Shown: positions 16,762 to 26,990, counted from the first letter of the stretch. The stretch is DNA of 64,000 nucleotides from Streptomyces umbrinus (GCF_030817415.1 NZ_JAUSZI010000002.1:2232001-2296000); one strand, 5' to 3'. Numbers and translations: made by a program. Notes: a model not told the origin generated them from the letters alone.

Positions 16762-17152
16762 GGGCCGTCGTCCCCCCTCTCGGCGGCTATGAAGTACGGC
16801 TCGCGCGTGGCGTGTTCGGCGGGTCCCCCAGGGAGGTCGAGACGCGTCCGGCCGCCTCGGGGGTCCGTGTGCCGGGTCGTTCTTCTCCAGCCGTGAACGT
16901 CGGCGCGCGATGCGCGAGGGGATGTCGTCTTCCACTGCCGGATGGGGCTGGCGCTACGCATGGGGCGCGAGTCTAGTCACAGCTTTGCGACCGCACGGCC
17001 GCAACAGCGAGCCTCACAGAAAAGCGGCGAATCCTGTCACGACCGTGAGTGAGCGACACCCGCTCCTCGTCAAAGGCCAAGCGGGGCAAGCGTTTTCGGG
17101 AGGCGGCGGTGCGAGGAGCGCTCTTGTCAGAGTCCGGCCTTAGCGTGGCCGC
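16762..17152. other. Divergent synthase / SWIM-gene intergenic region
   Basis: 391 bp with no gene. It must contain the promoters of two TTA-containing genes: the GT2 synthase on the left and the SWIM gene on the right. Only the -10 at 17141 is clear. Confidence 0.6.
17141..17146 (+). promoter_or_regulatory. -10 element of a leaderless promoter (SWIM gene)
   Basis: TAGCGT ends six bases before the GTG at 17153 and no Shine-Dalgarno is present. The best -35-like TTGTCA (17124-17129) is too close, so an activator may be needed. Confidence 0.5.
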
Positions 17153-18544
17153 GTGACATCACTCATACATTCGTACACCTACTTACAACCCTCGGCCGTG
17201 AGCGAGTCCACGGCCGGACGCACCCTCGCGCTGGAGACCTCGGGAGGCGTGACCCCGGCCGGCGAGGTCGCCAACCCGCGGTTCTTCCACGGGTTCCTGA
17301 CCGCTCCGGCCGCCGCCGCGGCGGCGTTGCTGACGGTCGCCGACGTGGCGGCCACCCGCTACTTCCAGCCGGCGGCCTCGGCCTCGCTGGACCCGGTGGT
17401 GACGGCCGACGGGGACCGTCTGCGGATGGAGTCCTTCTCGGGCTGCTGCGGTGTGTACGCGCGCCTCGACGTCCTCGCACCCGGCCTCGACGGTGACGAC
17501 GTCGGCCACGGCACCACCAACGTCGACATCAGCTCCCCGCTCCGCAGGGCCCTCGCCAGGATCGGCGGACTCGACCCCCTGCAACTGACCGTCGGCCCCG
17601 GCGAGTTGGAGGTCACGACCTTCGACGGACGGTTCGTGGAGAAGCAGGTTCCGCTGCCCGAACGCTGGTTGCGGGGCTTCGCCGAGGCCCAGGTGCTCGC
17701 GGCGGGCTTCGCCCTGCGTGCGGAGATCCCGGCGACCGAGGCGTCCGCCTTCCTGCGGACACTGCCACGGCCCACCCTCCGGTCGAGTGCCCGTACGACA
17801 CGCTGGGTGGTGCCCGTGGGCGGCCGCTCCCTGCGTCCGACGAGCAGGCCGTCGCAGGATGCCGTGTGCCTGCCCGGCCCCGAACGACTGCTGGCGCTCC
17901 AGCAGGTGCTGCGACACGCGAGGACCGTGCGGGTGTACGTCCCGGTCCGCGCGGAGTCCGGTGCGGAGTCCGATGCGGCCGCCGTCGTCTGGGAGGTCCA
18001 ACTGCCGGGCATGCGGCTGACGTTAATGCTCTCCCAGAACGCCTCGCGGGGCTTCTCCGGCGAGGGCGGCGTACTGCACGATCTCGCCACCGGAGCGGCG
18101 GCGGACGACGCGGACCTGGTCTCTGCCCTGCTGGCCTGGGATCCGAGGATCGACGTGGCCGAGCTGTCCCGGCAGGCCGGCCTGCCTGCCGGGCGGGTGT
18201 GCGCCGCGCTGACGGTGCTGGGGACCTCCGGACAGATCGGCTACGACCTCGCGGAGGAGGCTCACTTCCACCGGCACCTGCCGTTCTCGGCGGGCGGTGC
18301 GGAGGCACGCAATCCCCGGCTGCGCGGGGCGCGGGCGCTGGTCGCGGACGGGGCCGTACGCCTGGACGGCGCACTCGCGTCGGTCGGCAAGGGCGACCGC
18401 GCCCATGTGGTCCGCGCCGACGACACGGGACGGCTGAGCTGCACCTGTCTGTGGTGGGCGAAGTACCGGGGAGGACGCGGACCGTGCACGCACGCGCTCG
18501 CGGTGAGCATGGTCAGGGACACGACGACGAAGGCTGCACGATGA
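17153..18544 (+). CDS. SWIM zinc-finger domain protein
   Basis: 463 residues. The SWIM finger is at the C-terminus (about residues 426-451): CTC, then a spacer GRGP and CTHALAV, giving C-x-C-x(n)-C-x-H. The rest has no enzyme motif that I recognise. SWIM proteins of this kind are known in bacterial MoxR/VWA ternary systems, where they probably contact nucleic acid or protein. The start is a leaderless GTG. Codons 11 (17183-17185) and 291 (18023-18025) are TTA, the bldA-dependent Leu codon, so expression is probably tied to development. Its stop overlaps the DUF6493 start (ATGA), so the two proteins are made together. Confidence 0.88.
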   Translation: MTSLIHSYTYLQPSAVSESTAGRTLALETSGGVTPAGEVANPRFFHGFLTAPAAAAAALLTVADVAATRYFQPAASASLDPVVTADGDRLRMESFSGCCGVYARLDVLAPGLDGDDVGHGTTNVDISSPLRRALARIGGLDPLQLTVGPGELEVTTFDGRFVEKQVPLPERWLRGFAEAQVLAAGFALRAEIPATEASAFLRTLPRPTLRSSARTTRWVVPVGGRSLRPTSRPSQDAVCLPGPERLLALQQVLRHARTVRVYVPVRAESGAESDAAAVVWEVQLPGMRLTLMLSQNASRGFSGEGGVLHDLATGAAADDADLVSALLAWDPRIDVAELSRQAGLPAGRVCAALTVLGTSGQIGYDLAEEAHFHRHLPFSAGGAEARNPRLRGARALVADGAVRLDGALASVGKGDRAHVVRADDTGRLSCTCLWWAKYRGGRGPCTHALAVSMVRDTTTKAAR

Positions 18545-21252
18545 AGCTGGTCGAGCTTGTGGAAGCCGGCGACGTCGCCGGAGTGGTACGGGAACTGGGT
18601 GCACTGACGCCGGATCAGCGGGGGGTGTGCGCCGCCGAGTTGACGGCCTTCTTCGAGGTCATGGCCCGGCGTGAAAACACGCTGGAGGAGAGGATCGCCC
18701 TGTGCGCCGCCCGACTGGGGTGTCAGGTCACCCCCGAGGCCACGGCGGTCTGGATCCGGACGAACCCGTACTTCACGATGGACACCTGGACGGTGGACCT
18801 CCTGGACCTGTTTACCGTCGCATGGCGGACCGAGTTGGTCGCGCACCTCGGCGAACGGGCGACGACCGCCGGCGCGGTGTTCGCGGTCACCGAGCACCTC
18901 GTCCGCGACACCGGCTGTCCGCTGCCGACCTCGCACGAGTTCGTCCTGGCCTGGCTGTACGACCGCGCCGACAATCCGGAGCGGCACCCGCGGGTGCTGG
19001 GCGGAGCACCCGGCGCCGACCTCCTGGAGCGGCTGCGCGCGGACGACTTCACCCCGAAACTCCTCCCACTGGCCGTGGCCCGACCAGGGCGCCTCGTCTT
19101 CGCCCCGCACACGTCGGAACGGCCGCTGGAAGCGCTCATCGGCCTCGCTGCCGGAGGCGTCGTGGACCGCGACGAGCTGATCCACAACCTCTTCGCGGAC
19201 ATGGTCGGCGATCCGCCGCACGGGACGCAGGCGGTGGTGACGCTGGACGCACTCGCGCTCACCCCTGCCGAACACGCCGGGGTGGCCCGGGAACGCGCCG
19301 CGCTGGTCGACCATCTTCTCGGGCGCCTCCTCGAAGACGGTACGCGCATGGAGATCGCGCCCTTCCTGGTGTTCCTGCGGGCCCTGGCCTCCACACCGGC
19401 CGAGAAGGCACTCGTGGTGCGGGACTACCTGGCGCTGCTCGACCGGTCGTTGCCAGTCGCCACGTACGCCCAGGAAATGCTGACCGAGCTGGACGAAGCG
19501 GGGTTGCTGGAGCCCGAGTTGCTCACCGAGGTGTGCGAACGGGTCCTGCTCCGCCCGGAGAAGAAGCTGGTGCGCACCCAACTCGGTTGGCTGGACCGGG
19601 TGGTGCGGCGGGATCCGGCGCGGGCGGGCCGGGCCGTGGTCGACGCTGCGACGACGTTCGGCCACCGGGAGATGACACTGCAGGAGCAGGCGCTCAAGCT
19701 GGTCGCGAAGCATCTCAAGGCCGTCGACGACTCGGTGCTGCCGGAGCTGCGGACGGCCGCCGGGCAGCTCAGCCCGGGGCTCTCGGCGCGAGCCGCCGAA
19801 CTGCTCGGCGCGGCCGAACCGCTCGGCACGGCCCACCTGTTCGGCACACCCCAGGACACCGTGACCGAGCAGCCGTACGCCGACGTACTGCCCGCCGTTC
19901 CCGAGCCCCGCCCGGTGCCGGGCCCCATCGCGACGGTCGCCGAAGTCGCACAGGAGGTCGCGGCGGTCGTCGCGAACGACCAGGACGTGGTGGCGTTCGA
20001 GCGCGCCCTGGACGGACTGGTCCGGCACGCCCACCTCGACCGGACCGCACTGGCCGAGGCGCTGAAGCCGGTCATGCGCAGGGAACCGAAGAGCAACGTC
20101 GACTGGGTGCAGTCCGACCTCTACGACGTGGCACGCGCGGTACGCGGCGACGAACCGAGGGGACGGGCCGTCCTGATGCACCGGGCCGTCCACATCAACC
20201 GGACCACTCCGAGCCGCAGTTGCTCCCTGGCAGGCTCGATGCTCGCGTCACGTCTGGCCGAGGCGATGGACGTCATCGAGTCCGGCACCCAGCCGTTCCT
20301 GCTGGCCGTGCCGACCCTCGCCATCGGCGCGCTGGACGCCGGCGTACTGGTGGAGCGGATCTCGGCGCTCGACGAACTCGGTGTCACCCCCGCGCCCGTC
20401 GACCTGGCACAGGCTCTGCTGCGGGTCACCCCGACATCGGACCAACAGGTGCTGCGCGCGGTGGAGAAGCTCGGTTCCGACGCCGGACAGCGGCTGGCGC
20501 GCTGGCTGCGCGAGGGCGGCCCGGCGCACCAGGACTCGGAGCCGAAGGGGTGGCCCCACCGCAAGCCGCCGAAGCCCGCGTCGCAGGGGTGGTGGACACC
20601 CGCACGCCCCGGGGTCGTCATGGATCCCCCGCTCCCGCAGGTCGCCGCGTCCCTGATCGGGCCGTACGTCGGCAACCAGGGCCTGGCCGACCCGATGGCA
20701 CCCTTCTGGGTGGCCCAACTGCCGAACCACCGCGAGGAGTTGATGGCACGCGACTACTTCGAGCCGCGCATGTCCCAGCGAGGGTGGCCCCGCAACCTGC
20801 CGTTCGTCGTGGAGTCCGGCGGTCCGGCAGGCTACTCGGTGCATCTCGCGCTCGCGTTCGGACTGATCTGGCAGACGGAAACCGACGCGGTGGTGGACGC
20901 CGTGCTGGTACTCGCCGCACGGAAGCAGTTGGACACGGACCTGCTCGGACGGCAGTTGGAGGCGCTGCTGAACCACGGGTGGGCCTTCGCGGACAAGGCG
21001 AGCGGCTCGCTGCGGGCCGTCGCCGAGACAGGTGCGTACGCCACCGTGTGGTCCGTGCTCGAAGCCGCCCTGCCCGGTCTGCTGGGCGACGCCCCGGTCC
21101 GGGGCTCGGCGGCCATGCTCGCCCTCGCCGTCGAGTGCGCTTCGCGGTGCGGGGCCAAGGGGGAGATCGCCGAGGTCACGGCACTGGCCGACCGCAAGGG
21201 ATCGAGCCAGGCGGTGAAGAACGCGAGGTTGCTGCGCGACGCGTTGCGGTGA
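18541..21252 (+). CDS. DUF6493-type large helical-repeat protein
   Basis: 903 residues, largely amphipathic helices of HEAT/ARM character, with no nucleotide-binding or catalytic motif that I can find. The partnership with a SWIM protein is the recognised context of DUF6493 (with associated C-terminal DUF domains) in actinobacteria, where MoxR AAA+ and VWA genes usually accompany it. Here neither lies downstream: the gene ends at a hairpin facing a convergent EF-G paralogue. The ATG overlaps the SWIM stop. No TTA codon seen, so bldA control would come from the upstream gene through coupling. A scaffold role is inference. Confidence 0.8.
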   Translation: MKLVELVEAGDVAGVVRELGALTPDQRGVCAAELTAFFEVMARRENTLEERIALCAARLGCQVTPEATAVWIRTNPYFTMDTWTVDLLDLFTVAWRTELVAHLGERATTAGAVFAVTEHLVRDTGCPLPTSHEFVLAWLYDRADNPERHPRVLGGAPGADLLERLRADDFTPKLLPLAVARPGRLVFAPHTSERPLEALIGLAAGGVVDRDELIHNLFADMVGDPPHGTQAVVTLDALALTPAEHAGVARERAALVDHLLGRLLEDGTRMEIAPFLVFLRALASTPAEKALVVRDYLALLDRSLPVATYAQEMLTELDEAGLLEPELLTEVCERVLLRPEKKLVRTQLGWLDRVVRRDPARAGRAVVDAATTFGHREMTLQEQALKLVAKHLKAVDDSVLPELRTAAGQLSPGLSARAAELLGAAEPLGTAHLFGTPQDTVTEQPYADVLPAVPEPRPVPGPIATVAEVAQEVAAVVANDQDVVAFERALDGLVRHAHLDRTALAEALKPVMRREPKSNVDWVQSDLYDVARAVRGDEPRGRAVLMHRAVHINRTTPSRSCSLAGSMLASRLAEAMDVIESGTQPFLLAVPTLAIGALDAGVLVERISALDELGVTPAPVDLAQALLRVTPTSDQQVLRAVEKLGSDAGQRLARWLREGGPAHQDSEPKGWPHRKPPKPASQGWWTPARPGVVMDPPLPQVAASLIGPYVGNQGLADPMAPFWVAQLPNHREELMARDYFEPRMSQRGWPRNLPFVVESGGPAGYSVHLALAFGLIWQTETDAVVDAVLVLAARKQLDTDLLGRQLEALLNHGWAFADKASGSLRAVAETGAYATVWSVLEAALPGLLGDAPVRGSAAMLALAVECASRCGAKGEIAEVTALADRKGSSQAVKNARLLRDALR

Positions 21253-21308
21253 GAGGACGCCGACGCCGATAAGTCCTCCGGGCCCGACGGGTCCGACGGG
21301 TCCGACGG

Positions 21309-21346
21309 AGTGACGGTCCCGCCCGCGTACAGGCAGGACCGTCACT
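21309..21346. terminator. Bidirectional hairpin terminator
   Basis: AGTGACGGTCC (21309-21319) pairs perfectly with GGACCGTCACT (21336-21346) around a 16-base loop, between the convergent DUF6493 and EF-G-like genes. A GGGTCCGAC triplication just before it (about 21288-21307) is not part of the stem. Confidence 0.75.
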
Positions 21347-21368
21347 GCGGGCGGAACCTCAGCTCCGG

Positions 21369-23522
21369 CTACCGGGCCTGTGTCCCGCCGGACGCCAGGC
21401 TCGCTGCCGAAGTCGCTGCCGGGGCCGGAGCCGGAGCGTAGCCGGTGGGCCGGGTGGTGAAGACTCCCCGGCCCTGCGTCCGGCTGCGCAGCCGGGTCGC
21501 GTAGCCGAACAGCTCGGCCAGTGGCACGGTGGCGGTGATGACCGCCGTGCCGGCTCCCGTTCCCGCTCCCCCGCGCGTGGTCGAGTCGGTGACCCGTCCG
21601 CGCCGCGCGGCCAGGTCGCCGAGCACCCCGCCCACGGAGTCCTCGGGGACGGTGACCGTGACCTCGACCACCGGTTCCAGGAGGACCATCGCGCAGGCGC
21701 GCAGTGCCTCCCGGAGCGCCTGCCGTCCGGCCGTCCGGAACGCCATCTCCGAAGAGTCCTTCGAATGGGTCGCGCCGTCGGTCAGGACCACTCGCAGCCC
21801 GGTCACCGGATGACCGCCGAGCGGCCCTTCACCCAGCGCGTCCCGGCAGCCGGCCTCCACCGCCCGCACGTACTCCTGCGGTACGCGTCCGCCGACGACG
21901 ACCGAGCGGAACTCGAAGCCCGTCGCACCGTCGCCGGCCGTGCCGGAGGAGTCCGGCAGCGGTTCCACGTCGAGGACGACATGCGCGAACTGCCCCGCGC
22001 CACCGTCCTGTTTGACGTGCCGGTGGACGTGTCCGGTGACCCCGCGTACGACCGTCTCCCGGTACGCCACCTTCGGCCGGCCGACGCGGACGTCCAGCCC
22101 GTGGGCGCGCCGGATCTTCTCCACCGCCACCTCCAGATGCAGTTCGCCCATGCCGGACAGCAGTGTCTGCCCGGTTTCGGGGTCGGTCCGGACGACCAGC
22201 GAAGGGTCCTCCTCGACGAGCCGTGTCAACGCCGACACCAGGCGGTCCGTGTCCGTACGGGCACGGGCCTCGACCGCCACGGAGACGACCGGTTCGGCGG
22301 TGGCCGGCGGTTCGAGGACCAGCGGAGCCCCGGGCGCGCACAGGGTCGCACCGGCGCGGGCGGTCTTCAGCCCGACCACCGCGACGATGTCCCCGGCCAC
22401 CGCCAGGTCCAGCTGAGCGTGCCGGTCGGCCTGGACGCGCAGGATCCGCCCGATCCGCTCGGTGCGCGGCGCGCCGGCGTCCCACACGGTCACAGCCTCT
22501 CCCTTCCGGATCGTTCCCGAGTACACACGCAGGTAGGTCAGCCGCCCGGTGGCGGTCGCGTTCACCTTGAACGCCAGCGCAGCGAACGGCGCTGCGGGGT
22601 CGGCGGCCCGCTCCTCCTCCCCGCCGTCCCGGCCCCGGACACCGCGCACGGCGGGTACGTCCGACGGCGCGGGCAGGTAGGCCACCACGGCGTCCAGCAG
22701 CGGTTCGATCCCCCGGTTGCGATAGGCCGAGCCGCACAGCACGACCACACCGTCACCGGTACGGGTCAGGTCGCGCAGGGCGCCTTCGAGGGTCCGCGCG
22801 GAGACGGCGGACTCCGCGCAGAACTCCTCCAGTGCTCCGGGATGGAGTTCGGCAACCGCCTCTTCCAGCACCCGACGCCGCCGACGCGCCTCGTCGACCA
22901 GCGCATCGGGTACGGGCCTCTCCTCGACCGAGTCGCGGCCGTCGGCCCAGACCAGCGCCCGCATACGCAGCAGGTCGACGACCCCGCCGAAACCGTCCTC
23001 GGCGCCGATCGGCAACTGCACCACCAGCGGGGCCGGATGCAGCCGCTGCCGGATCGACTCGACCGCCTTGTCGAGGTCGGCACCGGCGCGGTCCAGCTTG
23101 TTGACGAAGGCGATGCGCGGAACCCCGTACCGGTCGGCCTGCCGCCACACGGACTCGCTCTGCGGCTCGACCCCCGCGACCGCGTCGAACACCGCGATCG
23201 CGCCGTCGAGCACCCGCAGCGAACGCGCGACCTCGTCGGAGAAGTCGACGTGTCCCGGAGTGTCGATGAGGTTGATCCGATGCCCGTCCCAGCCGCAACT
23301 CACGGCCGCGGCGAAGATGGTGATCCCCCGGTCCCGCTCCTGGGAGTCGAAGTCCGTGACGGTCGTGCCGTCATGGACCTCGCCCCGCTTGTGCGTGGTC
23401 CCGGTGACATACAGGATCCGCTCGGTGACGGTGGTCTTCCCGGCGTCCACGTGGGCGAGGATGCCCAGATTGCGCACGGCGGTCAGGGGGTTGACGGGAT
23501 TTCGGTGAGGTTCGGTACGCAC
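21369..23522 (-). CDS. Elongation factor G paralogue
   Basis: 717 residues with all five G motifs: [25 protein letters not shown] and a GSA-type G5, followed by the EF-G domains II-V ([19 protein letters not shown], and [10 protein letters not shown] near the end). It is a full-length translational GTPase but lies alone, not in the rpsL-rpsG-fusA-tuf operon. Local changes such as the [10 protein letters not shown] stretch after G2 set it apart from the housekeeping copy, so it is the second EF-G that Streptomyces genomes often carry. Role unknown: stress, recycling or antibiotic protection are all possible. GTG at 23522 has GAAAGG ten bases upstream. Confidence 0.9.
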   Translation of the reverse strand: MRTEPHRNPVNPLTAVRNLGILAHVDAGKTTVTERILYVTGTTHKRGEVHDGTTVTDFDSQERDRGITIFAAAVSCGWDGHRINLIDTPGHVDFSDEVARSLRVLDGAIAVFDAVAGVEPQSESVWRQADRYGVPRIAFVNKLDRAGADLDKAVESIRQRLHPAPLVVQLPIGAEDGFGGVVDLLRMRALVWADGRDSVEERPVPDALVDEARRRRRVLEEAVAELHPGALEEFCAESAVSARTLEGALRDLTRTGDGVVVLCGSAYRNRGIEPLLDAVVAYLPAPSDVPAVRGVRGRDGGEEERAADPAAPFAALAFKVNATATGRLTYLRVYSGTIRKGEAVTVWDAGAPRTERIGRILRVQADRHAQLDLAVAGDIVAVVGLKTARAGATLCAPGAPLVLEPPATAEPVVSVAVEARARTDTDRLVSALTRLVEEDPSLVVRTDPETGQTLLSGMGELHLEVAVEKIRRAHGLDVRVGRPKVAYRETVVRGVTGHVHRHVKQDGGAGQFAHVVLDVEPLPDSSGTAGDGATGFEFRSVVVGGRVPQEYVRAVEAGCRDALGEGPLGGHPVTGLRVVLTDGATHSKDSSEMAFRTAGRQALREALRACAMVLLEPVVEVTVTVPEDSVGGVLGDLAARRGRVTDSTTRGGAGTGAGTAVITATVPLAELFGYATRLRSRTQGRGVFTTRPTGYAPAPAPAATSAASLASGGTQAR

Positions 23523-24080
23523 GGCCCGTGGCCTTTCAGGATGTTCCAGAAGGGGTCGGCGCAATTCCCGGACGAACGGACATGACCTACGGCCCATGTT
23601 CTGCGGGCACGCCCGAACCCACGCAACCGCAACCGGATGCGTATGCGAGGTGGGGCGAGGGGCGTGCTGAGATCAGGTGTTCGTCAGGGTCATCCGGGGC
23701 CGGCCGCGCAGCCGACACCGGACACCCGAAGACACGAGGATCACCTCGTACCGCGACGGGGGAACAACAACAGCGGTGCGGTAACGCATGGCTGGGCTCC
23801 CCTCAGTGGTCACGGGGCGCACCGCGGTGGTGTGCGGCGCGCGTTGTGGGGCGAGTCTAGGGAACGGGGAGGGGGCGGGGCATCGGGTTTTTCGACCTCG
23901 TTCCTTCCGCCTCGCGCCATGCCCAGCGGTCCAGGATCCGGACGCCGGAAGCAGACCCGATCCAGGACGCACCGGACCTTGACGCGGGTCGGCGACGCGA
24001 GGAGATTTGCGGGACCGAGCCGATGGCGTAGCGGCAGATCCACCTCAAGGCCCCGCCGACCGGCTCTGGTTGGGGGCATC
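23523..24080. other. Divergent EF-G-like / haloperoxidase-like intergenic region
   Basis: 558 bp in which no reading frame is credible; short frames on both strands are composition artefacts. I see no clear promoter, hairpin or repeat that I would defend. Confidence 0.55.
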
Positions 24081-25367
24081 ATGGCTGCCAGAACGCTCTT
24101 TCGATTGGCCGTCGGGTTCGCCACGTCGATGGCGGTCGCGACCTCAACCGCGCTGGTGGGCACCGCGCAGGCGGCTCCACGCCTGGCCGCCGCGGATCCG
24201 GCGGTGATCACGGAGTGGAACGCCGTCGCGGTGCGGACGATCTTCGCGGAGGCTCAGCAGGCGCCGCCGGTAGGGCAGTTGTACCTGGGCTTCGTCTCGA
24301 TCGCCGTGCACGACGCGGTGTCGGCAGTCGAGGGCAGGTACGCGCCCTACGCGAAGCAGCCGCGCGCCCACCGCCACGCCTCCCCGCAGGCCGCCGCGGC
24401 GACGGCCGCGTACGAGGTCCTCAGCCACTACTTCCCGGCGTCCGCGCAGGCGCTCGGCTCCGACTACGCCGCGTCGCTCGCCAGGATCCCCGAAGGTGTC
24501 GGCAGGACACACGGCATCCGGGCGGGGAAGGCGGCCGCCGCCACCCTCGTGCGGCTGCGTACGGGCGACGGCCGCAACGCCGACGTCACGCTGGACGTGA
24601 CTCCCGCGCCCGGGGTGTGGCGTCCGACGCCGCCCGCGTTCGCGCCGATGGCCGTCCCCTGGCTCGGGTTCGTACGGCCGCTGCTGCTCAAGTCGCCGAC
24701 CCGGATCCGGCTCCCCGGCCCCGACGCCCTGAACAGCAAGGCGTACGCGCGGGACGTCGCCGAGGTCAAGGCGATGGGCGCGGCTTCCGGCAGTGCGCGC
24801 ACGCCCGCGCAGACCGAGACCGCCCTGTTCTGGAACGACAACGTGCCCCGCCAGTACCAGACCGCGTTCCGCGACCTGGCCACGCGTCGCCATCTCGACC
24901 TGGACGACAGCGCTCGGATGTTCGCCCTCCTCAACGCGACCGCCGCGGACACGGCCATCGCCTGCTGGCGCGGGAAGTACGACCGCGCGTACTGGCGTCC
25001 CATCACGGCGATCCGGCTCGCCGACACCGACGGCAACCCGGCCACCACGCCCGACCCGGCGTGGAGCCCGCTCGTCGCGACCCCGCCCTATCCGGAGTAC
25101 CCGAGCGGACACGCTTGCCTCACCGGCCCCACCACGGCCGGCCTCAGCCACCTGTTCGGGGCGCGGCACATCGACCTCACGGTGGACTCGGCCGTCACCG
25201 GCACGACCCGGCACTACACCACCGCGAAGGCGCTGAACCAGGAGACGATGAGTGCCCGGATCTGGCTGGGCTTCCACGTCCGCAAGGCGATGACCGACGG
25301 CAACCAACTGGGCCGCGCGGTGACCCGTTGGGCGGTGGGGCGCTACTTCCGGCCCGTCGGCCGGTGA
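24081..25367 (+). CDS. Secreted vanadium-dependent haloperoxidase-fold / PAP2 protein
   Basis: 428 residues with a Sec signal peptide (hydrophobic stretch to TAQA at about residue 31). The three parts of the vanadate/phosphate site are visible: KYDRAYWRP (K-x6-RP), YPSGH, and SARIWLGFHVRKAMTDG (S-R-x5-H type). This is the shared site of vanadium haloperoxidases and PAP2 phosphatases; sequence alone does not tell which cofactor is bound. Export suggests action on the cell surface. ATG at 24081 has a GGGGG site six bases upstream. It stands alone between unrelated genes. Confidence 0.85.
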   Translation: MAARTLFRLAVGFATSMAVATSTALVGTAQAAPRLAAADPAVITEWNAVAVRTIFAEAQQAPPVGQLYLGFVSIAVHDAVSAVEGRYAPYAKQPRAHRHASPQAAAATAAYEVLSHYFPASAQALGSDYAASLARIPEGVGRTHGIRAGKAAAATLVRLRTGDGRNADVTLDVTPAPGVWRPTPPAFAPMAVPWLGFVRPLLLKSPTRIRLPGPDALNSKAYARDVAEVKAMGAASGSARTPAQTETALFWNDNVPRQYQTAFRDLATRRHLDLDDSARMFALLNATAADTAIACWRGKYDRAYWRPITAIRLADTDGNPATTPDPAWSPLVATPPYPEYPSGHACLTGPTTAGLSHLFGARHIDLTVDSAVTGTTRHYTTAKALNQETMSARIWLGFHVRKAMTDGNQLGRAVTRWAVGRYFRPVGR

Positions 25368-25425
25368 CGGGTTCGCGGACCTCGTCGTCGCTCCGCACGG
25401 ACGGGCAACTCACCCTTCCAGCCGT

Positions 25426-26259
25426 TCAGTTCGCCCCGTCGCCCCGCCGCTGTTCCGGGCGGGCGGGCGCGATGATGGTGGGGGCCTGGCCGGGCGGTGC
25501 GGGGCTGTCCGTTCCGAGTACTTGGCAGCGTGTCAGGCCGTGTCGGGACCACAGGGCGGCCGTCCAGGCGCAGAGCAGTGCGTCGATGAGGTCTTCGCGG
25601 TGCTTGTAGAGAGCGTCCCGCTCCGGTGAGGGCTTGGTCATGAGTTGGCGGGAGACCGGGTGGGAGGCGAGGAGCAGCGGCGGATCGGCCTCGGCCAGGG
25701 CCGCGAGACGCGTGATCAGGTCGTCGCACGTGTCCGCCCGCGTCGCACGCCAGCCCTGCGGCGGCCTCCGTCCCGGCCGCTTGTACCTGGGGCGTTCCTG
25801 GTCGTAGCCCAGCTCCTCGGCGCCGACCAGGGTCGTGTAGGGATAGCACTCGGACATGACCGGCCCGTCGGTCGGGGGCCCGCCCCTGCCGTCGTCATAG
25901 GCCCAGCCCGACGCCTCCAGCCGTTCCCGCAGCAGAACTCCGGCCTGGTGGCGAGAGTTCTGGTTCGTGCTGTTCGCGCTCACCTTCCAACGCCCGTACC
26001 GTCGGCCGACGTCATGCTCGCACGGCCGCTGGCCGGCCGGATTGTCGACGACCAGCGGCGCGTCGACGAACACCAGCGTCGATCCGTCGACGGCCGTCCT
26101 GGCAAGCCAGTCCATCGTCTCTTCGATCCCCCGCGTCCAGCCGCAGTCGATCACCGCACCAGTGAGGTCGATGGCGGCCACGCCGGTCTCGTTGGGCCTG
26201 GCACGCGCTCCGCCGCGCGCCCAGGCGAGGTCGATGCCGATGAACCGCTGTGTCCCCAT
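25426..26259 (-). CDS. DUF429 family protein (predicted RNase H-fold nuclease-like)
   Basis: 277 residues. The N-terminal GIDLAWARGG and the later VFVDAPL fit the RNase H-like fold of DUF429, and EDLIDALLCAWTA near the C-terminus supplies the final acidic residues. No experimental role is known to me. The domain spans nearly the whole protein except for a Pro-rich tail. No strong Shine-Dalgarno before the ATG at 26259, so leaderless translation is possible. Its neighbours do not suggest a pathway. Confidence 0.8.
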   Translation of the reverse strand: MGTQRFIGIDLAWARGGARARPNETGVAAIDLTGAVIDCGWTRGIEETMDWLARTAVDGSTLVFVDAPLVVDNPAGQRPCEHDVGRRYGRWKVSANSTNQNSRHQAGVLLRERLEASGWAYDDGRGGPPTDGPVMSECYPYTTLVGAEELGYDQERPRYKRPGRRPPQGWRATRADTCDDLITRLAALAEADPPLLLASHPVSRQLMTKPSPERDALYKHREDLIDALLCAWTAALWSRHGLTRCQVLGTDSPAPPGQAPTIIAPARPEQRRGDGAN

Positions 26260-26335
26260 GCGTCGGTGGTACCAGACATCGACTTCGTCGCGTAGGTCGG
26301 CGGCCTCTGGCTGTCGCGTAGGGCGGCGGCCCCGG

Positions 26336-26758
26336 CTAGGTCATCGCCTGGTCGCTGTCCCGGTGGCTGCCCCAGCCGTGCCAGCGGTCGATCTCGATCC
26401 ACGCGCTGACCCGGCCGCGTTCGCGGCCCGCGTACGCGTGGCCCAGGTAGTGCGTGGACAGCCGGTCGATGTCGGCCAGGCCCTCGTCGTCACGGATCTC
26501 GACGACACGGCCGATGAGGGTCACATGGGTGTACCAGCCCGACTCGTCGAGCACCGTCAGGGTGACCCGCGGGTCGTTGCGGATGTGGTCGAGCCGTTTG
26601 CGGCCCTCGTCCATGTTGACCAGCACGCGACCGTCGTCCCAGAGGTACCAGGTGGCCGCGGACACCGGCTGTCCGTCGGACCGGAGGGTGGCGATGACGG
26701 CTGGGTTGGGCTTCCTCAGCATGGCGACCACGGCCTCGGGAAGCGGCGGTTTCGACAC
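26336..26758 (-). CDS. PPOX-class F420/FMN-binding oxidoreductase
   Basis: 140 residues, a single split-barrel domain of the pyridoxamine-phosphate-oxidase superfamily. Features: AVIATLRSDGQPVSAATWYLWDDGRVLVNM at the N-terminal half and RDDPRVTLTVLDESGWY-type central strand (here IRNDPRVTLTVLD), with the RLSTHYLGH region. Members of this size in actinobacteria commonly use coenzyme F420 or FMN to reduce small molecules. Start is GTG at 26758 with GAGGAG upstream. Stands alone, divergent from the DUF952 gene. Confidence 0.88.
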   Translation of the reverse strand: MSKPPLPEAVVAMLRKPNPAVIATLRSDGQPVSAATWYLWDDGRVLVNMDEGRKRLDHIRNDPRVTLTVLDESGWYTHVTLIGRVVEIRDDEGLADIDRLSTHYLGHAYAGRERGRVSAWIEIDRWHGWGSHRDSDQAMT

Positions 26759-26990
26759 GGACTCTCCTCTGCGTCAGGTGCGTCATGGCTTCACGTCTGC
26801 ACGGCCCCGTGCCTGTGGCCTCTGGTGTGTGGCCGGCGGCGTCCAGCGTCCGAAGCACGTCGGCTGATCCTCGGGGCGCACACCCACGCTGCCACATCCC
26901 GGAGCCGAACCCCCGACGCCTCCCGGGGCGCACGTGGCGGAACCGGGTCGGGAGGGGCCTCCGCCATGCCCGTATGCCCGCCCGCCGTTG

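Noticed and set aside
17866..21272. Two very long overlapping plus-strand frames across the SWIM/DUF6493 region
   Set aside because: The frame starting at 17866 is the DUF6493 gene extended upstream through another frame of the SWIM gene; the one at 18702 is an Arg/Gly-rich shadow. The coupled ATG at 18541 is the sensible start.
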